From the NCBI GenBank assembly GCA_965602805.1, contig CBFCZK010000002.1, forward strand, positions 178,760 to 242,759: DNA of 64,000 nt, written 5' to 3'. This document shows positions 53,098 through 60,870 of the stretch, piece by piece (position 1 is the stretch's first letter; every line of letters begins with the position of its first letter). Made by a program: the position numbers and the translations under genes. The DNA comes from Thiomicrorhabdus sp965602805. Lineage in GTDB: Bacteria; Pseudomonadota; Gammaproteobacteria; Thiomicrospirales; Thiomicrospiraceae. The notes beneath the pieces are model-generated. The model made no database searches, had not been told where the DNA came from, and saw nothing but the letters and a program-made list of their open reading frames with translations.

Positions 53098-54333
53098 TTA
53101 ATCTGCTTGACGGCGTAAGAAGGCTGGAATGTCTAAATAACTAGAGTTAGACATGCTACCAACGGAACCACCGTTAACGACCATCTTAGGACGAACCACT
53201 TCTGGCTCAGAGGTAATCAACTCGGCCTGTTTCATCTCTGCGACGGGTGCTGGTGTGGCAACCGGCGCTGCTTGAAGTTTTGGCTCAGCTTGAACTTCTG
53301 CAGAAACAGTCGGCTCAGTTTTATTAGCTTGCACCGCTTGTAAGTTTGGCTTAACCAACTCAGGCTTTCCCGAAGCCATTTCCGACAATCCCGTTGCAAC
53401 AACAGTGACACGAATTTCATCGGTCATGCTTTCATCAATAGACGTTCCGATAATCACTCGAGCGTCTGCTGCAGCGACGGCATCAATAACGTCACCAACT
53501 TCGTTAAACTCACCTAGAGTGAAATCTAAACCACTGGTAATATTAACCAATAAACCACGCGCACCGGAGACAGAAATATCTTCTAGCAAAGGATTGGCAA
53601 TCGCTTTCTGAGCCGCTTTAATCGCACGCTCTTCACCGGTTGCGTGACCCACACCCATCATCGCCATACCACGTTCACCCATGACAGTACGCAGATCTTC
53701 GAAATCGACGTTAATCATACCTGGGCGAGTGACCAATTCAGAGATACCCTGAACCGCACCGTGTAGAACTTCATTGGCATAATCAAATGCTTTAGCAAGC
53801 ACGAAATCACGTCCTAACACTTTTAATAATTTGTCATTTGGCACGGTAATTAAAGAATCTACGTGTTCCGCTAACTCATCAATTCCAGCATCAGCCGTCT
53901 TGTTACGACGCTCAAAACTAAATGGCTTACTAACAACACCCACCGTTAAGATACCCATCTCGCGAGCTGCCTGAGCAACCACCGGCGCAGATCCAGTACC
54001 GGTACCACCACCCATTCCGGCGGTGATGAATACCATATCAGTACCTTTTAACTCTTCTTTGATTTGTTCGATATCATCTTCAGCCGCTTGGCGACCACGC
54101 TCTGGATCTGCCCCAGCACCTAGTCCACCCGCTCCAATCTGAATACACGTCGAAACAGCAGAGTTGGCTAACGCTTGTGCATCGGTATTTGCACAGATAA
54201 ATTCAACACCCTTTACATCAGAGCGAACCATATAATCAACCGCGTTACCACCGCCACCGCCTAAACCGATGACTTTAATAACTGGCATACCTGGCACCCG
54301 TACAGGTGTCGTTTCTTTTCCAACAAATTTCAT
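53098..54333 (-). CDS. ftsZ: Cell-division tubulin homologue FtsZ
   Basis: GTPase that forms the Z ring. 411 residues. GTP-binding motifs VIGLGGGGGNAV (21-32), ANTDAQAL and GGGTGTGS (108-115), and the T7 synergy loop NVDFEDLRTVM are intact. A variable linker (about 330-395) precedes the C-terminal peptide SSYLDIPAFLRRQAD that binds FtsA and ZipA. AAGGGGAA precedes the ATG. Its place between rsmH and ftsL is abnormal: ftsZ normally follows ftsA at the other end of the dcw cluster, and no second copy is seen there. Confidence 0.97.
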   Translation of the reverse strand: MKFVGKETTPVRVPGMPVIKVIGLGGGGGNAVDYMVRSDVKGVEFICANTDAQALANSAVSTCIQIGAGGLGAGADPERGRQAAEDDIEQIKEELKGTDMVFITAGMGGGTGTGSAPVVAQAAREMGILTVGVVSKPFSFERRNKTADAGIDELAEHVDSLITVPNDKLLKVLGRDFVLAKAFDYANEVLHGAVQGISELVTRPGMINVDFEDLRTVMGERGMAMMGVGHATGEERAIKAAQKAIANPLLEDISVSGARGLLVNITSGLDFTLGEFNEVGDVIDAVAAADARVIIGTSIDESMTDEIRVTVVATGLSEMASGKPELVKPNLQAVQANKTEPTVSAEVQAEPKLQAAPVATPAPVAEMKQAELITSEPEVVRPKMVVNGGSVGSMSNSSYLDIPAFLRRQAD

Positions 54334-54415
54334 GACGATGATTCCCCTTAATCAACATGATAAACAACATAAATCTCAAAGCTTATTAAAGCCAAAGACT
54401 TAAACTTTCAATTTT

Positions 54416-55348
54416 CTAAATCTTTTCAGCAATTCTCAAAACGGCACTACGCGATCTTGAGTTGATTTGACACTCTTCTTTACTCGGAAAAATAGGTTTA
54501 CCCACTCTTCTTAATATCGGCTCCACCACTTCAATCAAAATAGGGGAATCCGGAAACAAATCTTTTATTTTGGATTGGTCACGAATAAAGACTTTTGCAA
54601 TTCTGTCTTCTAATGAGTGAAAGCTAATCACTGATAAACGACCGTCAGGCGCTAACACTTCCATTGAAGCTTCTAATACATTTTTTAAAACATCCAACTC
54701 GCGATTGACGGCAATCCTGATTGCCTGAAAAGTACGGGTGGCTGGGTGTTTATTTTTATCTACTTTAGGAGAAGCCTTCTTAACCAGCTCAGCCAAATCC
54801 AAAGTGGTGTTTAAAGTGCCTTTTGCGGACTCTTCCTTAATCACTCTGGCAATTCGACCTGAGAAACGCTCTTCACCATAATTTTGTAACACTAATTTGA
54901 GCGTCTTTTCATCGACCTTTTCAAGCCACTCTTTCGCACTCAAACCGGCTTCTGGATTCATGCGCATGTCCAAAGGACCTTCACGCATAAAACTAAAACC
55001 TCGCTCTGCATCATCCAACTGTGGCGATGAAACCCCTAAATCAAGTAGCAGACCATCAATCTTGCCGACTAAGCCACGGGCTTCACAATAAGCCGTTATA
55101 TCTTCAAAACTGCCGTATTGAATTTCAAAACGCGGATCTTTTATCTCTTCATTTGCATAAGCAATCGCTTCAGGATCCTGATCAATCGCTAATAGATGAC
55201 CGTTTGGCCCCAAGCGTTCTAGAATCGCTCGACTGTGCCCACCCCGACCAAAAGTACCGTCTATATAAAAACCGTCTGGCTTGATATTCAAACCGTCTAA
55301 CGATTCTTTCAATAAAACGGAGTAATGATTAAACTCTGATTCTGACAC
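54416..55348 (-). CDS. rsmH: 16S rRNA (cytosine-1402 N4) methyltransferase
   Basis: SAM-dependent methyltransferase (formerly MraW) that modifies C1402 in the ribosomal P site. 310 residues. HYSVLLKESLDGL, DGTFGRGGHSRAILE (SAM motif I), DLGVSSPQLDDAERGFSF and HPATRTFQAIRIAVNREL are diagnostic. Second gene after mraZ (21-base gap), followed by ftsZ after 82 bases. Confidence 0.96.
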   Translation of the reverse strand: MSESEFNHYSVLLKESLDGLNIKPDGFYIDGTFGRGGHSRAILERLGPNGHLLAIDQDPEAIAYANEEIKDPRFEIQYGSFEDITAYCEARGLVGKIDGLLLDLGVSSPQLDDAERGFSFMREGPLDMRMNPEAGLSAKEWLEKVDEKTLKLVLQNYGEERFSGRIARVIKEESAKGTLNTTLDLAELVKKASPKVDKNKHPATRTFQAIRIAVNRELDVLKNVLEASMEVLAPDGRLSVISFHSLEDRIAKVFIRDQSKIKDLFPDSPILIEVVEPILRRVGKPIFPSKEECQINSRSRSAVLRIAEKI

Positions 55349-55369
55349 TAATCTTTACTCTTCTTTGTT

Positions 55370-55828
55370 TTATAGACTTAAACTGGCTAATGACGTTGAA
55401 ATCTCACTCGACATTGCGGTATCTAACATTTCAGGACGACTTGCATCCCAAGCTTCTTGTGACCAAAGTTCAAATTTATTACCTTGACCCAATAAAATGG
55501 CTGGTTTATCTATTTTGGCGTGCTCTCTAAGCAGGCTTGGTAGTAAAATGCGCCCTTGAGAATCAATCTCCATCTCAGTCGCGTGCCCTAACAGTAGACG
55601 CTGGTATAAACGAGCTTGTGGATCAACGTTGGGCAAAGCCATTAACTTACGTTCAATCACTTCCCATTCGTCCAGGGTGTAAATCAATAAACAAGGACTG
55701 TGTAAATCAATGGTGGCAACCAGTTGATTATCACTGGCGTCAGAAATCGCTTCACGATATTTTTTAGGCACGGCCATGCGTCCCTTAATATCGATATTGA
55801 CCGAATTGATTCCTCTAAAAAAAAGCAT
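55370..55828 (-). CDS. mraZ: Transcriptional regulator MraZ
   Basis: DNA-binding ring protein of the AbrB-like fold that autoregulates the dcw operon. ATG 55828 (MLFFRGINSVNIDIKGRMAVPKKYRE) gives 152 residues, the family size; the open frame 11 codons higher starts inside the operator and is unlikely. Two swapped-hairpin motifs, IDIKGRMAVPKKYR and IDSQGRILLPSLLR, are present. Four AGTGG boxes lie immediately upstream (55838-55872). Confidence 0.95.
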   Translation of the reverse strand: MLFFRGINSVNIDIKGRMAVPKKYREAISDASDNQLVATIDLHSPCLLIYTLDEWEVIERKLMALPNVDPQARLYQRLLLGHATEMEIDSQGRILLPSLLREHAKIDKPAILLGQGNKFELWSQEAWDASRPEMLDTAMSSEISTSLASLSL

Positions 55829-55837
55829 GATGGTTTT

Positions 55838-55872
55838 CCACTTTTCGCCACTTTTTACCACTTGGTGCCACT
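55838..55872 (-). promoter_or_regulatory. MraZ operator: four AGTGG boxes, 10-bp period
   Basis: On the minus strand AGTGG occurs four times at exactly 10-bp spacing (plus-strand CCACT at 55838, 55848, 55858 and 55868), 9-44 bases upstream of the mraZ ATG. Short direct repeats once per helical turn are the known form of MraZ binding sites, and the AAAGTGG-like wording resembles the box described in mollicutes. The last box overlaps the -10 element, so binding should repress. Confidence 0.85.
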
Positions 55873-55898
55873 ATATGGCCATTAGACCCCACTGTCAA
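55870..55898 (-). promoter_or_regulatory. Sigma70-type promoter of the dcw operon
   Basis: TTGACA (55898-55893), 17-base spacer, TATAGT (55875-55870) on the minus strand. The predicted start falls within the MraZ boxes, giving a leader of roughly 35 bases before the mraZ ATG. Confidence 0.8.
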
Positions 55899-56354
55899 CC
55901 TTGGAAATAGAGAATTTCCATTACAAGACAACAACTTAGGCCTCTTTTGAAAACTAACAACAAACAACCTTATTAATTTTATATCCTTATTTTTCAACAA
56001 GATAAAAGCAATATAGAAATAATCTTTTAACAGAACTCATCAAGGCGTTGTCTTGTATTCAGTAAAATTACACATAAGAATTACCTAATATTAAATACCA
56101 CATAATGTTATTTAATTAAATATAGACACATCATATTGAGAGCAGAAACGCCCTTAAAAGTTTTTAAAACCAAAGTGGGGAATTTTTTAAGTTTTTCGAT
56201 AAAAACTAAAATAAGGTGGGGATTTTTACTACAAAATAAAAAACACGAGTTTCTCCATGTGCAGCTGCACACAGAGTTCACTGCAGAAATAATAAGATTT
56301 TCTTGGGGATTTGAAGCTGAAGTTGATTGAAATTTTCAATCAAAAGGGAAAAAG
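55899..56354. other. AT-rich gap between rnpB and the mraZ promoter
   Basis: About 450 bases with no credible gene. It contains a 14-bp palindrome TGTGCAGCTGCACA (56258-56271) and an inverted repeat TTGATTGAAA / TTTCAATCAA just beyond the rnpB 3' end (about 56323-56343) that could end rnpB transcripts but lacks a following T run. Neither has an assigned function. Confidence 0.5.
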
Positions 56355-56740
56355 GAAAAGTGGGTCTATAAGCCGGGTTCTGTACTCTTGCGAGCGACAA
56401 CCATTCATCTGGACTGACATCACTGCCAGCCTCAAGCAACCTACCCGGAAACTCCTGCGAGCAGCAGGTTGTGATTAAGACAAGCTTAACCACGGTGTTT
56501 CCCTATTTGGTCTTGCACCGGATTGGGTTTTCACTGCCACACTTGTTACCAAGTGCGCGGTGCGCTCTTACCGCACCATTTCAACCTTACCTGTTCTCGC
56601 AAGCGAGTCATCGGCGGTGTATTTTCTGCTGCACTGTCCGTCGGCTCACGCCGCCCAGCCGTTAGCTGGAATCCCGCTCTATGGTGCCCGGACTTTCCTC
56701 CGAGGTGTAAACACCCCCGCGATTGTCCAACCCACTTTAG
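56355..56740 (-). ncRNA. rnpB: RNase P RNA (M1 RNA), bacterial type A
   Basis: Catalytic RNA that removes 5' leaders of pre-tRNAs. On the minus strand the universal blocks are present: GAGGAAAGTCCGGGC near the 5' end, AGGGTGAAATGGTGCGGTAAGAGCGCACC-like core (as separate parts), and ACAGAACCCGGCTTATAG near the 3' end. The ends pair as P1: AAAGTGGGT with ACCCACTTT. Length about 386 nucleotides is normal. Position between rsmI-side genes and mraZ matches that in pseudomonads. The exact ends are estimated from P1 pairing. Open frames across it on both strands are not genes. Confidence 0.93.
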
Positions 56741-56864
56741 GGTGCGTATACTACCCGAAAGCAACTCAAAAGGCGAATACCTTGTGATTTATCGGTGGCT
56801 TGCAAGAATTTTTACCACGAAGGCGTGAAGACACTAAGTTGTTTTTAAAGCTTTTTGAAAGTGA

Positions 56865-56874
56865 CCAGGCCTGG
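56865..56874. repeat. CCAGGCCTGG palindrome, copy 17
   Basis: Exact core in unit 1 of composite element 2. Confidence 0.9.
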
Positions 56875-56980
56875 TTGAACGCATACTATTAGTGAAAACG
56901 TTGATGATAGATGTTTACGCCTGCATTTATTTACCACGAAGGCACGGAGACACGAAGTTTTTAAAGTTTTTTGAAAGTGA

Positions 56981-56990
56981 CCAGGCCTGG
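56981..56990. repeat. CCAGGCCTGG palindrome, copy 18
   Basis: Exact core in unit 2 of composite element 2, in the full TGACCAGGCCTGGTCA form. Confidence 0.9.
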
Positions 56991-57095
56991 TCAAACGCAT
57001 TAGACTCGTACAAGAGTTGATGATGGCTGTTTACGCCTGCATTTATTTGCCACGAAGGCACGAAGGCACGAAGTTTTTAGAAATTTTCAAAGTGA

Positions 57096-57105
57096 CCAGG
57101 CCTGG
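57096..57105. repeat. CCAGGCCTGG palindrome, copy 19
   Basis: Exact core in unit 3 of composite element 2. Confidence 0.9.
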
Positions 57106-57230
57106 TTGAACGAAGTACAATTTACAGAGCCAAATGGTAATGAACATTTGAACAAAGTTTCATTAGTCTTTTAAACCTTCGTGTCTTCGCGCCTTCGTGG
57201 TAATTTTTTTCCTAACCAACCGAAGGCAAT

Positions 57231-58583
57231 CTAATAACGCTCACTCAACTCTTTAGCCAATTTATTACGATAACGATAAGGCACTTTCTGGTTAATCATA
57301 AACGCAAATGGATACCACTTTTTGTCGGTTTGGATATAACCTGCCAAGGTACTCACGCCAAATAAGGTACCCGATTTGGCAAATACGTTCTGCTCAACCT
57401 CGGGCAAAAGATGTCGCCAGGGTTTGAAAGCGTTTAAAACGTCTATCAACTGTCTTGGCGACAGTCGATTCTTTCTTGAGAGACCAGCCCCATCTTCAAT
57501 ATGAAAATCAGACCAACCAAAAACATCCTTTAAGGTCTGCTGATACATTTGTGCAACTGAATGCGCATCGGCTGAACCGGCAATCAGTTCGGCACTTAAA
57601 TTCAATGCCAGCTGATTCGCTACAAAATTGGTGGAATACAACATCATCGGACGCACGATATCTTCTAAAGTCCGACTATTTTCATGCAAATATAAGTCCG
57701 TCGAAGGCGAGTTTAACTGGCTAATAGCACGCCTTGCTAAACTGGCTCTTTCTACTTGTGTCTGCCAACTCACTTGAGTACCCACTGCAATGCCTTCATT
57801 GCGCAGAAAGGCATTAAGTAGTTCAGCAAAGTATCGTTGTCCCTGGACTTCATCTCCCCCCAGGTTAACGCGTTTAATAAGGCCTTCAGGTGCTTTTTTA
57901 AAATGACTAATCTGTTTGGCTATTTGCAAAGCGGTTAACGTCACGGGTGTTTGCGGCTCTGCGGACTCAAATCCTGAGGTCGTTTTACGAATATAAACCG
58001 TATTAAAATTAGCCGCTAAAGCAGAAGGAATTGCATCGTAAGGGTTATCGCTGTCACCGGCACCAGGCATATTGAGATTAGTCGCATAATAGGAGGTATC
58101 CAATTGAATACCGGACAATGTGTAAATGCCACGCTGTTTTAGGCGCTTTGCCACTTCTTTAGCAATCAAAATCAACTCTTCGGAGACTAAAAACGGATCG
58201 CCATAACCTTTGACCAGCAATACAGGGGCAATCGATTCCGTTGCATTATTCACAGCGGTCGTTTTGCTTTCCACCAGCGAAAAGGCCGTTTTAAAGCGGT
58301 AATCAGCCCCCCAATGGCGTAACGCCAATAATGCGGTTAACAACTTGGTGGTTGATGCGGGAATAAAATTGTTTTGCGCGGCTTTAGACTGTAAGACAGC
58401 GGCTTGTTCATTCAGCAGTAAAATCCCGGCTTTATCCAACTGATTAAAATAACTCAGTTGAGAGCCGGCCATAGAGACCGAAACTTGTTGTTCTGCTTGC
58501 GTTTGCATAGGCAAAGCAATACAAAAAGAAACCGTCGCCACCAAAGTCACTGCTCTTGTCCAACTACGTAGTTTGTAAATCAT
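57231..58583 (-). CDS. dacB: D-Ala-D-Ala carboxypeptidase/endopeptidase PBP4
   Basis: Periplasmic class C low-molecular-mass penicillin-binding protein that trims stem peptides and cleaves crosslinks. 450 residues with a signal peptide (about 1-30, ending MQTQA-EQ). Active-site motifs: SxxK in PASTTKLLTAL, SxN in YSTNFVANQLAL, and KSG in VFAKSGTLFGVS. The divergent gene rsmJ starts 226 bases away. Located close to other peptidoglycan genes. Confidence 0.93.
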   Translation of the reverse strand: MIYKLRSWTRAVTLVATVSFCIALPMQTQAEQQVSVSMAGSQLSYFNQLDKAGILLLNEQAAVLQSKAAQNNFIPASTTKLLTALLALRHWGADYRFKTAFSLVESKTTAVNNATESIAPVLLVKGYGDPFLVSEELILIAKEVAKRLKQRGIYTLSGIQLDTSYYATNLNMPGAGDSDNPYDAIPSALAANFNTVYIRKTTSGFESAEPQTPVTLTALQIAKQISHFKKAPEGLIKRVNLGGDEVQGQRYFAELLNAFLRNEGIAVGTQVSWQTQVERASLARRAISQLNSPSTDLYLHENSRTLEDIVRPMMLYSTNFVANQLALNLSAELIAGSADAHSVAQMYQQTLKDVFGWSDFHIEDGAGLSRKNRLSPRQLIDVLNAFKPWRHLLPEVEQNVFAKSGTLFGVSTLAGYIQTDKKWYPFAFMINQKVPYRYRNKLAKELSERY

Positions 58584-58809
58584 CGCCCTACTTGCACCTT
58601 CGTAAACACCACTAGATTAATCCCACTTTACCAACACCACTCATTCGAGTATGACAGGCTTTGATTACCTGTATAAAATGCGACCTTACTTATTCGCTAA
58701 TATCTTATTATAGAAAGCAGCTCTGTTTAAAGAAATACAATTTAAACACCCACAATAGACAATTCCTTTAAGATAGTCACTATTCATATACACACTACAG
58801 ATTCAAGCT

Positions 58810-59664
58810 ATGTCAGAGACCAACACACCTTCTTCACCTGCGATCGCAAGTCTTGCTATAAGTCATTTAGCAGACCCTGAAGCAGCACGCCTTTTAAGTG
58901 AACGATTTAAGTTACCCATCGACCTGCAACAGTCTGCCGAAATGACTTTAGGTTGGCACTTGGTTAAAAAAGACCCAATCCCTAAACTTGCCCTGTTTCA
59001 CAAAGACAGTGGCCCAGTGTTTATTGATTTTATCTCGGGTAAAAAAGCCCATCGTCGCCATTTTGGTGGCGGTAAAGGCCAACCTTTGGTGCGCGCAATG
59101 GGTAAACTTAAGGAAGGCCTGCCAACGGTTTTGGATGCCACCGCTGGCATGGGTGGCGATAGTTTTGTGATCGCTTCGCAAGGCTTTAAGGTACAGATGG
59201 TTGAACGCTCTGTTGCGGTCGCGGCGCTGTTAGAAGATGGCTTACAACGTGCTCAAACCATCTTACAAAATCGATCACATGAAGAATCCGACCCAGAACT
59301 GCTCTCAATCATAATGAATATGAGCCTAGTACAAGCCGACTCTACGGACTATCTTTTGTCGCAAAAACCGGTGGTGGATGTCATCTATATGGACCCGATG
59401 TATCCGGAGAAGAAAAAGAATGCGGCGACTAAAAAAGAGATGAAAGCGTTACAAAACTTAGTCGGTCCAGACAAAGACAGCGAGAACTTACTGCAAGCCG
59501 CATTGCAAACGGCTGCTTATCGCGTGGTGGTCAAACGCCCCAAAAATGCCCCCATCATTCAACTTGAAAACCCACAAATAATTCCTTCAGCAGAGATTTC
59601 CAGTCCAAACACACGCTACGACATCTATTCGATTAAAGCTTTAAAATCCGCTGGATTTCTGTAA
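58810..59664 (+). CDS. rsmJ: 16S rRNA (guanine-1516 N2) methyltransferase
   Basis: SAM-dependent rRNA methyltransferase. 284 residues (E. coli 250); the extra is mainly N-terminal. Diagnostic segments are IDFISGKKAHRRHFGGGKGQPLVRA, LDATAGMGGDSFVIASQG (SAM motif) and DVIYMDPMYPEKKKNAATKKEM with the DPMYP catalytic motif. It is convergent with rsmI; composite repeat element 3 lies between them. Confidence 0.94.
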   Translation: MSETNTPSSPAIASLAISHLADPEAARLLSERFKLPIDLQQSAEMTLGWHLVKKDPIPKLALFHKDSGPVFIDFISGKKAHRRHFGGGKGQPLVRAMGKLKEGLPTVLDATAGMGGDSFVIASQGFKVQMVERSVAVAALLEDGLQRAQTILQNRSHEESDPELLSIIMNMSLVQADSTDYLLSQKPVVDVIYMDPMYPEKKKNAATKKEMKALQNLVGPDKDSENLLQAALQTAAYRVVVKRPKNAPIIQLENPQIIPSAEISSPNTRYDIYSIKALKSAGFL

Positions 59665-59719
59665 ATCCTGACGACTATTGTGTGCGTTTTACGAGTCGAT
59701 AAAGCAACTTTTAGTTTGA

Positions 59720-59729
59720 CCAGGCCTGG
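59720..59729. repeat. CCAGGCCTGG palindrome, copy 20
   Basis: Exact core flanked TTTGA/TAGAA, just before the left arm of composite element 3. Confidence 0.9.
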
Positions 59730-59740
59730 TAGAACCTCTT

Positions 59741-59863
59741 GAACCACGAAGTCACGAAGTCACGAAGTCACGAAGATTATAAGTCTTGAAAGACTAAAAC
59801 TCGAAAACCTTAAAACTCCATTCTTTATCTCTTAAAACTTCGTGTCTTTGTGCCTTCGTGGTG
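59741..59863. repeat. Composite inverted-arm repeat element 3
   Basis: Left arm is CCACGAAG plus three GTCACGAAG-type units (59744-59775); right arm is CTTCGTGTCTTTGTGCC and CTTCGTGG (59839-59862). Arms can pair into a long imperfect stem followed by a T run, so it could act as a terminator between convergent rsmJ and rsmI. The palindrome is just outside the left arm, not inside as in elements 1 and 2. Confidence 0.8.
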
Positions 59864-59886
59864 ATTTTTTTAAAACCTATAACTCG

Positions 59887-60762
59887 CTAATATCTGTCTT
59901 CTTTTAATTCCAGCACACGATTGTAAATAGGCTTTTTCTTAATGCCTGCATAATCTGCAACAATTTCTGAAATCTGTTTAACCGGTAGATTCTGTTTCAA
60001 CAGGGTCAGAATCAAATCGTCCATGGTCGACAATTCAACTGCCTCTTTCTCCTCTGCGCCGCCCACCATAAAAACAAATTCACCACGAACCTTATCGGAG
60101 TTTTCCGTAAAATATTCCACGACCTCTGCAATCGAACCCGAGACGAACTGTTCAAACTTTTTGGTCAACTCTCTGGCCACGACCATCTCACGCTCATCAC
60201 CAAAAGCGGTCTGAAAATCTGCCAGACTGGCAAGCACTCGATGGGGTGACTCATAAAAGACTAAGGTGCGAACATCTTCAACCAAGGTCGCTAATACCGC
60301 TAAACGTTTATTAGATTTTGCCGGTAAAAAACCTTCATAACTAAAACGAGCGGTTGGTAAACCGGCCGCACATAACGCGGTAATAACCGCACTCGGTCCA
60401 GGAATCGGCACCACGTCAACTGAACTCTGACGCAACAATTTCACCAGGTGATAACCAGGATCATTAATTAAAGGTGTGCCGGCATCAGAGACTAAAGCGC
60501 CATTCTCACCATTGCGTAACTTTTCGAGCAACTGTTCACTGCGACTTTTTTCATTATGTTCGTGCAAACTAATCAGCGTTTGATTAATGCCTAAGTTCTG
60601 CAACAGAGGCCGGGTATGGCGCGTATCTTCTGCTGCGACCCAGTCAACAGACTCTAATATTTCGGCCGCTCTACGGGTAATATCTTTTAGATTTCCAATC
60701 GGTGTCGCCACAATATACAAAGTGCCAGTAACCCCTGAAATTGGTGCGGTAGAGTGCGTCAT
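59887..60762 (-). CDS. rsmI: 16S rRNA (cytidine-1402 2'-O) methyltransferase
   Basis: Tetrapyrrole-methylase-fold rRNA methyltransferase that 2'-O-methylates C1402, the same base RsmH modifies. 291 residues. TLYIVATPIGNLKDITRRA, AAEDTRHTRPLL, LVSDAGTPLINDPGYHLV, VPIPGPSAVITALCAAGLP and FYESPHRV are the family signatures. Divergent from lpoA, as in most gammaproteobacteria. Confidence 0.95.
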   Translation of the reverse strand: MTHSTAPISGVTGTLYIVATPIGNLKDITRRAAEILESVDWVAAEDTRHTRPLLQNLGINQTLISLHEHNEKSRSEQLLEKLRNGENGALVSDAGTPLINDPGYHLVKLLRQSSVDVVPIPGPSAVITALCAAGLPTARFSYEGFLPAKSNKRLAVLATLVEDVRTLVFYESPHRVLASLADFQTAFGDEREMVVARELTKKFEQFVSGSIAEVVEYFTENSDKVRGEFVFMVGGAEEKEAVELSTMDDLILTLLKQNLPVKQISEIVADYAGIKKKPIYNRVLELKEDRY

Positions 60763-60870
60763 AAAAAGCCTTTTGGAAAAAAAGTAAAATAAAAAGAGGG
60801 ATGTTACAAACCATTACGTAGGGTTACTATATAATTCAACTAACATTAATTATTGCTTATTCTATCTAAA

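Larger units (their letters stand above)
56813..57202. repeat. Composite repeat element 2, three tandem units plus inverted arm
   Basis: Three units begin at 56813, 56932 and 57048 (periods 119 and 116). Each starts with a CCACGAAGGC arm of CACGAAG-type units, then a T/A-rich stretch, AAAGTGACCAGGCCTGG, and (units 1 and 2) TTTACGCCTGCATTTATT. The third unit diverges and ends in the inverted arm CTTCGTGTCTTCGCGCC at 57177-57202. Units are unequal, unlike a CRISPR array. Confidence 0.85.
56741..57230. other. Gap between rnpB and dacB, mostly repeat
   Basis: The first 70 bases should hold the rnpB promoter (a TAGTAT lies 7 bases before the P1 strand, no good -35 seen). The rest is composite repeat element 2 and about 28 bases up to the dacB stop. 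No gene is supported. Confidence 0.6.

Noticed and set aside
56278..56828. Several open frames of 64-101 codons on both strands
   Set aside because: They lie across rnpB, whose conserved RNA blocks explain the sequence.
56813..57105. Possible CRISPR array with palindromic repeats
   Set aside because: The units are about 117 bases, the repeated part makes up most of each unit, and spacing of the 10-mer elsewhere is irregular over kilobases. No cas genes are present.
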